Source: an uncultured Acidimicrobiaceae bacterium
GTDB lineage: Bacteria; Actinomycetota; Acidimicrobiia; Acidimicrobiales; Ilumatobacteraceae
Direction: 5' to 3'
Assembly: GCA_937890395.1 (NCBI GenBank)
Contig: CALACK010000020.1
Coordinates: forward strand, 1 to 34,611
Length of the DNA stretch: 34,611 bases
The position numbers and the translations under genes were made by a program. Of this stretch, positions 1-8,815 are shown one piece after another. The notes below the pieces were generated by a model that searched no databases, was not told the DNA's origin, and worked only from the letters and a program-made list of their open reading frames with translations. Numbering within the stretch: position 1 is the stretch's first letter; every line of letters starts with the position of its first letter.

Positions 1-22
1 ATAGCGGGGATCAACTAGCTAA

Positions 23-736
23 CTAATTTGATACCTCACGAGCGGAACTTTCGATGAACCAGTCAACTAATCGCGCGGCTGCAGGTGCACTACTTTGAAT
101 TTCAAAAAACGTCTGATCGATTAGTTCGTTAACAGTTATGCCTAGTTTGGCTAATTCTGCTTCACCAGATTCGCCGGCCCAACGCCGCACGATCGCCTCG
201 GTTACTTCAGGATGAAACTGCGTCGCAAACGAACGGCCTTTGCGGATTGCCTGAGGACCAGCCGGACTTGTGGCAAGCACTTCAACATCTGTTGTTGGGG
301 TAAAAGTGTCATAATGCCACTGCAACCAGGTGCCACCGATTACTTCATACGGGGCTTTCGCATCAACTTGATGCCATCCGACTTCGTGTTGTATTGCGTG
401 TTGAACGCTGCCGCCGAAAGCCTTGGCCATTATCTGAGCGCCGTAGCAAATACCGAATATTGGGATCCCGCGACGGTGAGCTTCAAGAATCAATTCGCAC
501 TCAGCACGAACATTTTTCTCAATATCTGTCCAATAAACCGACCACCAGCTTCCTAATAAAACAACTAAGTCTGCGCCATCTAACGCTGGCCACTGGTCTG
601 GATGTTCTCGCTCGCAATGATCAAAAACACTGCCGTGGTCTTTGAACCGCTCCCCAACGAAACCTTGCTCAGCAAACCGTTGGCCAATGCAACCAGGGTC
701 GGCATCATTGGCGTTTGCAACAAGTAGTGACCGCAT
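23..736 (-). CDS. Class I glutamine amidotransferase-like protein
   Basis: A 237-residue protein with the class I glutamine amidotransferase (triad) fold. Visible motifs are the nucleophile elbow GICYGAQ (Cys97), then FHPEV with His175 and Glu177, which complete the Cys-His-Glu triad. I see no synthetase domain, so it is a stand-alone amidotransferase of the GuaA-like/GATase1 type; the acceptor substrate cannot be read from the sequence. The frame is open up to 829, but I choose the ATG at 736 because the conserved fold starts there (MRSLLVAN) and the preceding gene stops at 750, leaving a 13-nt gap. No good Shine-Dalgarno sequence is seen, so translation may depend on coupling. It is the last gene of a three-gene minus-strand unit with a membrane protein and a DUF2142-like protein. 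The family is secure; the role is unknown. Confidence 0.85.
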   Translation of the reverse strand: MRSLLVANANDADPGCIGQRFAEQGFVGERFKDHGSVFDHCEREHPDQWPALDGADLVVLLGSWWSVYWTDIEKNVRAECELILEAHRRGIPIFGICYGAQIMAKAFGGSVQHAIQHEVGWHQVDAKAPYEVIGGTWLQWHYDTFTPTTDVEVLATSPAGPQAIRKGRSFATQFHPEVTEAIVRRWAGESGEAELAKLGITVNELIDQTFFEIQSSAPAAARLVDWFIESSAREVSN

Positions 737-749
737 AACTAAATATCTA

Positions 750-1388
750 TCAACTACCGAGTTGATCATTGTCAGTAGAAAATGGTTCGACCCAAAGTTC
801 GACAGATACCAAGTTGATTGATTCTTCATATTTCAGATTGGCTAATGGAAATTTAGGTTGATAAAGGTTGATCAATTTTTCAGCAGACTCATCATCGCGA
901 AGAAGACGCACAAAAAAAACTAACTCACTTGTTCCAGAATCAAAATCTGGTGTGTAAACAACAACTGGATATACCTCAGATTTACCTGAATCGGCGTTGG
1001 TCGCAACGATTAATGCCTTTGATCCACCAACGTAAATATCATCCCAACGATCAAATAAGTCGCCTTGGTGAGAGAAATACATTTGTTCATCTGAACCGAC
1101 TTTTGTCAACGTGCTGAAACTCGATAGATCACTCATGAACATCTGAAATATTCCGTTAACCGTATAATCAATGCCCACGACACCAGCAGTCAGGGAGATT
1201 TTAATTTCTGAAGAACTCGAATTTTTTTGCTGACCATCAAAAAGTTTCTTAATGTCGCTCACTCGCCAATAGCCAACTGAGGTTTGAGTTTGACTGGTTG
1301 GATTGTCAAAGTTTTTTTCGGCCCAGAAGATAGCGCCACTAATTACCGCTACTAACGAAATCGCACTTGCGACCCAAATCCGTTTCAT
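750..1388 (-). CDS. Membrane-anchored protein of unknown function
   Basis: A 212-residue protein I do not recognise. It starts with a lysine/arginine followed by one hydrophobic segment (about residues 4-22), which looks like a signal anchor or uncleaved signal peptide; no lipobox cysteine is present. The rest is polar, predicted extracytoplasmic and rich in Ser and Asp, with beta-like stretches. The ATG overlaps the TGA of the upstream DUF2142-like gene (ATGA), so the two are translationally coupled and probably act together, for example as an enzyme with an exported partner domain. The downstream amidotransferase follows after 13 nt. The coding status is well supported by the overlap and by the length; function is not assigned. 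Confidence 0.75.
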   Translation of the reverse strand: MKRIWVASAISLVAVISGAIFWAEKNFDNPTSQTQTSVGYWRVSDIKKLFDGQQKNSSSSEIKISLTAGVVGIDYTVNGIFQMFMSDLSSFSTLTKVGSDEQMYFSHQGDLFDRWDDIYVGGSKALIVATNADSGKSEVYPVVVYTPDFDSGTSELVFFVRLLRDDESAEKLINLYQPKFPLANLKYEESINLVSVELWVEPFSTDNDQLGS

Positions 1389-2887
1389 GCGGCTGCTCGA
1401 TCGGAATTAGTCACCAACAGCACGATAAAAAGTGCGGTGCTAAAAGCGACAGAACCAATCATCCAGATTGACAGTGGTGAAGGCCCATGTGTCCACCACC
1501 ACTGCGCACCTTTGTTCAAATTCCAGCCAGAGATATTTGTGCCGGTGACATATCTTCTAATTGATTGGTGCAGAGATAATGATTGTCCTAGTGAAATAGT
1601 CAGAAATATTGTTAGCAGCGATGATTTTGAGAATTTGAAATTTGTCAATCTGCGACTGGTAAAAGCGCTTGCGCTAAACGTGGCCAGCGAAACTAAATAG
1701 ATCGCCATGATGTAACGACTCGCCATACCAATCGCGCCCAGTGAAAAATTGTACGGTAAAAAAAACAATAAACTTGCCCCGAACCCCGAACTAATTTTCA
1801 CTTTCAACGGAACAAATTTGGCAGTAATCACAATAAAAGTTACGAAACCGACGCTCATCAAAATTAGGACAACTGGTGTTGGCGCAAAATCGGCAGAGCC
1901 TAGTTGAATCGATCCGCCAAGAAACCCGAGAAACGCTTGTGGCGAATCATTTGAAAACGAAAAAAAAGATCCACCCAGAATAAAATTAATCACACTCCAG
2001 GGATATAACGAAAACACTTTGAGGTGGATATATAGCAATCCAGGAGCGACGAGAAAAGCTAATTTAGGTAGTTTCGCCCGATCAAACTTTAACGAGCGAT
2101 CTGTCTCTCTGATAGCAAATCCTGATACGAGTCCTAACGTTACGCAAATCGCCAACATAATATTTATGTCGGCTCTTACGTTTCGAGTCAACAGCACTGC
2201 CATGAGAAAACCAATTACAGCAATAACTCGATGACTTCTTTTCGATGAAATGAAAAAGTTCATTACGCAAATGCCTGCCGATACGACTCCGACAATTGCC
2301 CAACTGCTTGGATTAGTTGACGGAATTATGAACAAACCCACCGGCACCATGCCGACAAATAGCGCAAGAAGTACAGCCCATTTACGTTCTGCAGATGAAT
2401 AGATCGCAAAACTAATCAATGCAAAGAAAATTAAAATCTGCAAAAATCTCATAGTCAAGATTGATCCATTGACATTTGGTGAAACGAAAAACCCATTTGT
2501 CTTATAAAAATTACTAGCTATGGTAGATGTATTAAATCGTTTAGATGATTCAAGTTTCGTTACAGCCTCGGCGTCTAGACCGCGAATACAACTTGCGCTG
2601 ATTTTGCTATCCCCGGCATAACAAAAGATTGTTCTTGGCCCGCCGTTTCGATGAAGTTGCAATGGGATCTTGGCTTCGTAAATCGAAGTACTTTTTTCGC
2701 AAAACTGCATGCGATATCCACGCGAACACCAGATTGACGAAAGATGATATTCGTCATCTGGGCCAGAGCCTGGAGGACTCGACAGAGCCCACGAACCCAG
2801 CGTGATCATTGCGCCCAATACGACAAGAAGACCTAAAACAAGTGATTTAAGTTTCTTAATACGAAACTCTGACACACGCGATTGCAC
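1385..2887 (-). CDS. Polytopic membrane protein, DUF2142-like
   Basis: A 500-residue protein with about ten to eleven hydrophobic segments. After the first membrane segment (about residues 16-34) it carries SPPGSGPDDEYHL, which resembles the P-D-E-x-x-H signature of DUF2142, a family of predicted GT-C-like polytopic proteins found in cell-surface polysaccharide loci. An extracytoplasmic loop with several cysteines (residues 53-110) follows, then the block of helices. The start is GTG at 2887, preceded by TATACT (2894-2899) at a distance that would put the transcription start on the GTG, so the mRNA is probably leaderless. It is the first gene of a three-gene unit and is divergent from the GT-C-like gene at 2966. 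A role in glycan or lipid-linked sugar transfer is inferred from family resemblance only. Confidence 0.75.
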   Translation of the reverse strand: MQSRVSEFRIKKLKSLVLGLLVVLGAMITLGSWALSSPPGSGPDDEYHLSSIWCSRGYRMQFCEKSTSIYEAKIPLQLHRNGGPRTIFCYAGDSKISASCIRGLDAEAVTKLESSKRFNTSTIASNFYKTNGFFVSPNVNGSILTMRFLQILIFFALISFAIYSSAERKWAVLLALFVGMVPVGLFIIPSTNPSSWAIVGVVSAGICVMNFFISSKRSHRVIAVIGFLMAVLLTRNVRADINIMLAICVTLGLVSGFAIRETDRSLKFDRAKLPKLAFLVAPGLLYIHLKVFSLYPWSVINFILGGSFFSFSNDSPQAFLGFLGGSIQLGSADFAPTPVVLILMSVGFVTFIVITAKFVPLKVKISSGFGASLLFFLPYNFSLGAIGMASRYIMAIYLVSLATFSASAFTSRRLTNFKFSKSSLLTIFLTISLGQSLSLHQSIRRYVTGTNISGWNLNKGAQWWWTHGPSPLSIWMIGSVAFSTALFIVLLVTNSDRAAA

Positions 2888-2965
2888 GCACTAAGTATAT
2901 GGATTATCCATCAGTCGCTAGTTATCTGTTAGTACCTATACGGCTAAGATCTTTGGCGATCCAAC
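2888..2965. promoter_or_regulatory. Divergent promoter region between the DUF2142-like and GT-C-like genes
   Basis: This 78-bp spacer separates two divergent genes and must hold both promoters. On the minus strand TATACT (2894-2899) is a strong -10 box; only six bases separate it from the GTG at 2887, the arrangement expected for a leaderless transcript. On the plus strand TAAGAT (2945-2950) is a weaker candidate that would give a leader of about nine bases before the ATG at 2966. No convincing -35 element is seen on either strand. Confidence 0.5.
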
Positions 2966-5401
2966 ATGAAAAAACTAGATGTTCGTCGACCTGACGCGAC
3001 AATTTATCAAACGAACCAGCCAATTGTTTTTCAAGCGTCTGCGAATATTCTGATGCTGCTGACAAGTGCAGTTTTTTTTGCACTGTTGATTTCAGGAGTG
3101 CCACTAAAAGTTGCGGCAATTGCCCTTTTAATTGTCGTCCTGCAGATACTTGCTGGTGGATCGTTTCTAACAATGTTCGTTTACAAATCTCACCTCACAT
3201 GGAAAGAATTCTGCGGAGTTGGACTTGCTATCGGAAGTCTTCTCACATTTGGCTTCGATCAAATATTTCGAAATACTGCTATTTCTGGTTTTGCTTGGAC
3301 ACTCCCAATCTTGTTTTTGCCATTGTCGATCTGGAGATCTCGGCTAAAGATAGACGTAACGATTGCGCGAAATGACTTAACCGTCACAGAGCTAGCAGCA
3401 ATTTCGGCAACGGTATTGTTAATCCTTTCCCCAGAATGGTTCTGGCCGCTTCCATTGGCGCTTATGTTGATCGCGATCGTTGTTTGGCGAGAGATCCCAA
3501 GGTGGCGAAAACAATCAGCGATAATCGCCGCATGCCTAATTCCTATTTCGATTCTTTCAATACTCAAACGACCGATTGGTTGGTGGATTGAAGACAGCGA
3601 TGTTGCTTTATACGAAGCGATCTCTCGAACACTAGGTAATTGGGGTTTTCGAGACAACATAAACGGAGCTGGCACTTCAACTAACTATCACTGGTTTGCC
3701 TACGCGTGGTCAGGGTTGATTGACAGGGTAAGTGGATCCCCGGAATGGGTTTCAAACACGCGAACTATCCCATTATTGATCACAGTCGGAACCGTTTTAA
3801 TAATCTGGGCGATTCTCGAACGGTTGTCACATACACGGATGATTATAATTTTTTCGCTTTTTGCCATCGGTGGATTCGACACAGTTCAAACTTGGGGCAG
3901 AGGTTTTAAACTCGGAATCATTGCAAGCCCAAGCCAGATGTACGGGCTACTACTACTGTTGGCTTTTCTGTACGTCTTTATTTTGGATATAAACAATTAT
4001 CTTAAAAAACCTCTGCCACTATTTTTTCTACTCGCGTTTGGAGTTATCGGGTCAAAAGTTGCTCACGGAGCAGTTCTCGCTGGAGCAGTTGGATTTTTTT
4101 GGCTTGCAAATTTTGTTAAAGATAAAAAATTTAATTGGCACCAAACTTGGCTTACTGCTACCACTATCTTGGGCATAGCTACTGGGTTTTATTTTGTTAT
4201 CAACGGTGGCGGTGGAAGTTCGCGTGGAATATTGTTTGATCAATTTGGGTTTGTTGATGGAATAACCGGGGATTTTCGGCCTTTTGGACTCCCGATCCAG
4301 TGGCTAGCGGGTCTCACATTTTTATTTGGTTTTCTTGGCTTTCAGCTTGTCGGTTTAGTTGCACTCTGTACTTTTGCTACTAGTAGTCAGCAGAAGCAGG
4401 TACAATTTTTCGCTATTGGCATCGCGATAGCCGGCTTGCTCGCGGCAATGTTTCTTTCTGGTGAGTTCGCAGTCGAACTATTTTTCACCCATGCCGCTTC
4501 AAGTATTTTAGTAGTGTTGATAATTCCGATTGCTCTGAATCGTATTACTAGTAATGACTTCAAATATCCGCGATCTATCTTGAGCATTACTATTTTCGTC
4601 GGACTCGGGTCGGCAATTTTCGCTAACTTGATGCCAAATCTTGATTCAGGTTCTCTCACTGCTATTGCACTACGAACTACGCCATCGCTCGTTGGTCTAC
4701 TTCCCTTGCTTAGCGCACTTGCGTGCGCTCTTTATCTGAAAAAAAATAATTTTGAAGGTCAATTTAAAGATCAGTCAGAAGTTTCGTTCTTCAAAAAAAT
4801 TACTACGTTAACTCTCGTTGGTCTGCTTGCAATGTCTGTTGGATTTTTTTCAATCAACTACGAAAAGAACATCCGACAAGAATATCCCGAATCAGATAGA
4901 AACTTTGCTTCACGAATTGGACTAGATAGACCAGATTTACAAAGTGCTTCAAACTGGATCTCGACAAATACCAAGACATCAGCAATTTTTGCGACGAATG
5001 ACTTATGTGGTCAGGTCTCCAAATCTTGTAACAAAGATACAAATTGGGACGCACTACTTGACTTCAGCATGAAATGTACTCAGTTCGCAGTCTTGCGAAC
5101 TGATAAATGCAATGCCGGTGGATATGCGTTACTGACGGCAGTAGTGCATAGAAGATTTCTGGCGGGCAATTACTATGTCGGCATCAGCGATGGATCTGCA
5201 ATTAAGCCATGGGTTGTCAAACGAGTTATAGATTCGGTCAATTTCGCAAAGTTGCCAAGTAACGAAACACTTACCGCATTGAAAGATTCAAATGTGGGTT
5301 GGTATTTACTTAGACGAGAACTTACATCAGACAAAAACTGGGCGAAGTTCGGCAATATTCGCTACTCAAATTCTTCTTACTTTGTTATTGAGTTGAGTTG
5401 A
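2966..5401 (+). CDS. GT-C-like polytopic membrane protein (paralogue 1)
   Basis: An 811-residue integral membrane protein with more than a dozen hydrophobic segments and a soluble C-terminal part (about residues 640-811). After the first helices comes an acidic extracytoplasmic loop (EDSDVALYEAIS, about residue 211) followed by NYHWFAYAWSGL, the layout of GT-C glycosyltransferases that use polyprenyl-phosphate sugars. It aligns by eye with the next gene along its length: GVGLAIG against GMGLAIG, YHWFAYAWSGL against YHWFSFAVFGL, a shared HGAVL, a shared W-x8-9-ATN segment at the start of the C-terminal domain, and a similar final beta strand. The start is ATG at 2966 with no Shine-Dalgarno sequence. 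Substrate and acceptor are not known; the GT-C assignment rests on topology and motifs. Confidence 0.8.
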   Translation: MKKLDVRRPDATIYQTNQPIVFQASANILMLLTSAVFFALLISGVPLKVAAIALLIVVLQILAGGSFLTMFVYKSHLTWKEFCGVGLAIGSLLTFGFDQIFRNTAISGFAWTLPILFLPLSIWRSRLKIDVTIARNDLTVTELAAISATVLLILSPEWFWPLPLALMLIAIVVWREIPRWRKQSAIIAACLIPISILSILKRPIGWWIEDSDVALYEAISRTLGNWGFRDNINGAGTSTNYHWFAYAWSGLIDRVSGSPEWVSNTRTIPLLITVGTVLIIWAILERLSHTRMIIIFSLFAIGGFDTVQTWGRGFKLGIIASPSQMYGLLLLLAFLYVFILDINNYLKKPLPLFFLLAFGVIGSKVAHGAVLAGAVGFFWLANFVKDKKFNWHQTWLTATTILGIATGFYFVINGGGGSSRGILFDQFGFVDGITGDFRPFGLPIQWLAGLTFLFGFLGFQLVGLVALCTFATSSQQKQVQFFAIGIAIAGLLAAMFLSGEFAVELFFTHAASSILVVLIIPIALNRITSNDFKYPRSILSITIFVGLGSAIFANLMPNLDSGSLTAIALRTTPSLVGLLPLLSALACALYLKKNNFEGQFKDQSEVSFFKKITTLTLVGLLAMSVGFFSINYEKNIRQEYPESDRNFASRIGLDRPDLQSASNWISTNTKTSAIFATNDLCGQVSKSCNKDTNWDALLDFSMKCTQFAVLRTDKCNAGGYALLTAVVHRRFLAGNYYVGISDGSAIKPWVVKRVIDSVNFAKLPSNETLTALKDSNVGWYLLRRELTSDKNWAKFGNIRYSNSSYFVIELS

Positions 5402-5469
5402 GAGAATTTGTCATTCTGCTAATTTGTTGTTGTGACAACACAATCCAAACTAGTTATTAAGTTTTCTCT
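5402..5469 (+). promoter_or_regulatory. Promoter with 13-bp dyad upstream of second GT-C-like gene
   Basis: The spacer contains GTGACA (5432-5437), a 17-bp gap and TATTAA (5455-5460), a reasonable -35/-10 pair that would start transcription within a few bases of the ATG at 5470, giving a leaderless or nearly leaderless mRNA. The -35 box lies inside a perfect dyad, TGTTGTGACAACA (5428-5440), which could be a repressor or activator site. It suggests the second paralogue has its own control even though it follows the first on the same strand. Confidence 0.45.
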
Positions 5470-7851
5470 ATGAAATTTCGGTCTGTGGCGAGAGTTACTT
5501 TTCCATTTTTTTCTATTGCGCTAGTTATCAGCACTTTGTTGATTCTTTCAGATGTAAGCCTGCTCACAAGTCTTAGAACAAGCCTCGTAATTATCTCAAT
5601 TTCGACAACAGGTTTAATCGGGTGGCTGTTGGTGATGCGGGAAGATCGAAAGATTTTATTTCCAGAATCTATCGGCATGGGGTTGGCTATCGGATTTATT
5701 TTATGTGCCGGGTTCCAACTTGCGCTACGGCCATACGGGTTGAATATTTTCGGTGGATTAATCCCCGTGATAATCGCTCACTCCTCACTGTTATTTAAAA
5801 GCGTTCGTAAACTGATTAGCTATCAACGGTTAAGTTTTTCGGTAAACGAAACATCCGCTGTAATATTCACAATATTTTTCGGACTTTACTTAAATGCGCC
5901 TCTACTTTTAGTACCTGCGGCGATTTTTGCATATGTTGCTTTTAGACGCAAAGTATCGATGCGTGAAAAATTCAGTCGATGGTACACACAAATCAACTAC
6001 TTTATTATTTGGCTAGCTGTAGTGCTTGGCTTCGTTTTGATTGCATTAACAACCGCTGTAGCGGCCCCGTACATCTTTGGTGATAGCTCAGAGTCAATTC
6101 CTCGCGAAGCTTGGTCAAATTCATTAGTTACGTGGGGCCCAAACGAGAACATTCCGCTATTTGGCCATCCACTTAGATACCACTGGTTCTCGTTTGCGGT
6201 CTTTGGTTTAATTACGCGTCTCTCAGGACTTGCGCCAATGGTGCTTTTCAATAGTGGTCTGTCAGGAGTGCTGGATAGTTTGTGCGTTGGATCAATTATT
6301 TGGTCGCTAACTTACTATCTTTCAAAAAATCGTCGCACAGCATTACTTAGCGTTGTAATTCTCTACGGCACAGTTTCACTCAACCAGCCTTACGCAATAC
6401 TTGCTGATTCAAGCCCAGACGCAACTTCGTGGCTGGTCTGGGTTGCTGCGTTCGGGTTTGCCCTAGCAATACATTCCAAATTTTCATTAAAGTTCGCGCC
6501 ACTAGTCTTTTCGTTAATAGGTGTGGCAGCAATCCTCTCTAACGGTCCACACGGCGCGGTGCTACTTGTTGGATTATCTGCTTGGTTAATCGGACGCTGG
6601 CTACAACGCCGAAGAACTTTCGACCAAGCATTAAAATCAGACTTGGTAGTTGTTTCAACAACGTCTGCAACAATGCTTCTTGCTTACTTTTTTTTCCTCA
6701 CCCCGTCTGATTACTCGGCATCGACAATCGACTTCTCTCTCAGGTTTTTGAAATCATGGCCAGGGGTCTTATTCGTTATAACAATTTTTGGTGCCCGATT
6801 TGTTGCACTGCCAATGTTGCATAAAATTATTGAAAAACCTTTGTACTGGTTCTACTATGGCATTTCTTTAAGCGGACTAGCTGCATTCTTCGTCTACCGA
6901 AACTCAATTTGGAATCTTGCAAATTACTTCATATTTCCAGGATTAGTTCTAATGCCGATTCCAATTGCGATACTTTTTACGACTAGTTGGACGAATTCTC
7001 AAACATCAAAAAATTATCGCCGGGTAGTTGCATCAGCATTTTTTATATTTGGCGCCATGCTTCACGTCTTAACAACCGCAATCAACTGGAAACACGAAAC
7101 AAGGCTAAATGCACTATCACTCAGCGAATACTTTGTAGTTCTTCCACTGATTACAATTTGCATCTTGGCTGTACTGTCGGTGTACAACTTTAGACATTCG
7201 AGCCACAACGCAAAAACTAAAAACTATGGCTTTCGGAAATCCTTCAACGCAATCTTCATTATCGCCACAGTTTTTTGCAGTCTGGGTGTGGGTCTGGGTT
7301 ATTCGGTACGAACTCATGTCCGCGATCTTGTTGATCTAACAATTGGCAGAGATCATGGAGGGCCAGCCAAGCCAACAACTAGTTACCCTTTTAGAGATGC
7401 AATGCTCTGGTTGCAACATAACTCAAATCAGGATGACCTAGTTGCAACAAACTTCATTGCCGGTGGCGAAATCAGAGATTTCTTTACTACCGCGGCTTTT
7501 CCAAGTTCTAACCTAGCGATTTCGGCAATAAGCAGACGGCGGGTGCTCGTTGAAGGCGACTCATGGGGAAACGTTGGTCTTGTATTCACCAAAGTGAGTC
7601 GCGTACCACTACCAATTGTAGGAGAGGGAATATTCACTCTTCAAAACATCGCACCTACATGGCTCAACGAACGAATTCGAATGAGCCATCAGTTTGGTTG
7701 GCGACCTAATTCAGAAACGGCCAAATATATGAAAAAGATGAATATCGATTGGTTTGTCGTTAGCAAGGCTAAGCAAATGCCTTCAACTTGGGAACCTTAC
7801 GCAAGTGTTGCCTTTGAAAACAGTGAAGTAATAATTTTAAAACTTAACTAA
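5470..7851 (+). CDS. GT-C-like polytopic membrane protein (paralogue 2)
   Basis: A 793-residue polytopic protein, a diverged tandem paralogue of the gene before it. Shared landmarks are GMGLAIG near residue 73, an acidic loop (GDSSESIPREAWS, about residue 199), YHWFSFAVFGL just after it, GPHGAVL, and a C-terminal soluble domain opening with LWLQHNSNQDDLVATN. The N-terminal half is a run of hydrophobic helices, as in GT-C glycosyltransferases. It ends four bases before the converging epimerase gene stops (7856). The two paralogues probably add sugars to, or modify, an exported glycan or protein with different specificities. No exact family name can be given from the sequence alone. Confidence 0.8.
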   Translation: MKFRSVARVTFPFFSIALVISTLLILSDVSLLTSLRTSLVIISISTTGLIGWLLVMREDRKILFPESIGMGLAIGFILCAGFQLALRPYGLNIFGGLIPVIIAHSSLLFKSVRKLISYQRLSFSVNETSAVIFTIFFGLYLNAPLLLVPAAIFAYVAFRRKVSMREKFSRWYTQINYFIIWLAVVLGFVLIALTTAVAAPYIFGDSSESIPREAWSNSLVTWGPNENIPLFGHPLRYHWFSFAVFGLITRLSGLAPMVLFNSGLSGVLDSLCVGSIIWSLTYYLSKNRRTALLSVVILYGTVSLNQPYAILADSSPDATSWLVWVAAFGFALAIHSKFSLKFAPLVFSLIGVAAILSNGPHGAVLLVGLSAWLIGRWLQRRRTFDQALKSDLVVVSTTSATMLLAYFFFLTPSDYSASTIDFSLRFLKSWPGVLFVITIFGARFVALPMLHKIIEKPLYWFYYGISLSGLAAFFVYRNSIWNLANYFIFPGLVLMPIPIAILFTTSWTNSQTSKNYRRVVASAFFIFGAMLHVLTTAINWKHETRLNALSLSEYFVVLPLITICILAVLSVYNFRHSSHNAKTKNYGFRKSFNAIFIIATVFCSLGVGLGYSVRTHVRDLVDLTIGRDHGGPAKPTTSYPFRDAMLWLQHNSNQDDLVATNFIAGGEIRDFFTTAAFPSSNLAISAISRRRVLVEGDSWGNVGLVFTKVSRVPLPIVGEGIFTLQNIAPTWLNERIRMSHQFGWRPNSETAKYMKKMNIDWFVVSKAKQMPSTWEPYASVAFENSEVIILKLN

Positions 7852-7855
7852 CTCA

Positions 7856-8815
7856 CTAATTTGACTTTTGCGAGCCGTTGCGCAGAAAATCTGCATTTAA
7901 GTCCGCCATCACTCGTTTGATCCCAACACTGATTCGGGTTTTACAAAATGAGTCAGCATCCAATAATGCAACTGATTTAAAATTTATGCTTCGGGGTTGT
8001 TTATTTGTTTTTGCGTTACTTGAAGCAGTGATCAATGGCCTAACACGAAACACAGCCTTGGCGACACTAAGTATGTTTCCGATTGTTAAGTTTTCATCTG
8101 CAACAACTAGTTTGACAAATTTGTGGGTTGGTCCAGTATCTGTAAGAGCGATTTTGGCTGCGTCAACAATGATTCGTGAAGCGTCGGAAACATAAATATA
8201 ATTACGCGAAGTCTCTAGCGGTACGAACAGATTTGTGGGCTGCCGGCGAAGTATTGAATCACAAATTGTCGAGATTAGCCCTTGGTTTTTTGAGAAATCC
8301 TGATTCGCGCCGTAAAGATTAGAGATTCTTCCTACGACAACTCTCACACCTAGTCGGTCAGAAAACTCTCGTAAAGAATCTTCCTGCTTTAGTTTTGCCT
8401 CACCATACGCTGTGGTCGGTTGTGGTGTCGTGAGTTCGGTGAATGGTTGATTTTCACTGCCCGCGTAAACCCCACCAGCAGATGACGCATGAAAAACTAA
8501 CCCGTTTGGCAATAATTTTTCTCCAAAATTTTTCTCAACCGATTTCAAAAATGCCTGAAAAATTCTTGTTTCTTCAAACATTTGTTCAGTCGTGCTAGAC
8601 AACGTTCCTTTTCCGGCACACCAAAAAATCGCCCACTGCTCATCACTAACAATTTGAGAAAACTGCTTGCAATTCTTGGTAATTTGACGCTGGAGTTGAG
8701 CACTATCAGACCATACGAATTTCTCTGTAGGCGAAAATATTTCAGCAAAATTTGTGCACTGTTTTTCGACGCTATTACCGAGCAATCCACCGCGACCGAT
8801 GACCCAAACCTTCAT
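7856..8815 (-). CDS. NAD(P)-dependent epimerase/dehydratase (extended SDR-like)
   Basis: A 319-residue protein with an N-terminal Rossmann motif GRGGLLG (residues 7-13) and the SDR catalytic pair Tyr137 and Lys141 in YGEAK, with Ser111/Ser112 upstream in HASSAGG as the likely catalytic serine. The length and layout fit extended SDRs that epimerise, dehydrate or reduce nucleotide sugars; the exact substrate is not determinable. The glycine motif, GRGGLLG, is a little unlike the usual GxxGxxG. Its ATG overlaps the TAA of the upstream GT2 gene by one base (TAATG), so the two are a coupled pair, supporting a sugar-nucleotide or glycan role. It converges with the GT-C-like gene that ends at 7851. 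Confidence 0.82.
   Translation of the reverse strand: MKVWVIGRGGLLGNSVEKQCTNFAEIFSPTEKFVWSDSAQLQRQITKNCKQFSQIVSDEQWAIFWCAGKGTLSSTTEQMFEETRIFQAFLKSVEKNFGEKLLPNGLVFHASSAGGVYAGSENQPFTELTTPQPTTAYGEAKLKQEDSLREFSDRLGVRVVVGRISNLYGANQDFSKNQGLISTICDSILRRQPTNLFVPLETSRNYIYVSDASRIIVDAAKIALTDTGPTHKFVKLVVADENLTIGNILSVAKAVFRVRPLITASSNAKTNKQPRSINFKSVALLDADSFCKTRISVGIKRVMADLNADFLRNGSQKSN

Noticed and set aside
1959-6712. Eight-base T runs in the coding strand of the DUF2142-like and both GT-C-like genes, suggestive of phase variation by slippage.
   Set aside because: Equal eight-base A/T runs occur in housekeeping genes of the window (nuoH near 19305, cytochrome c near 32411), so they reflect AT-rich codon use and not contingency loci.
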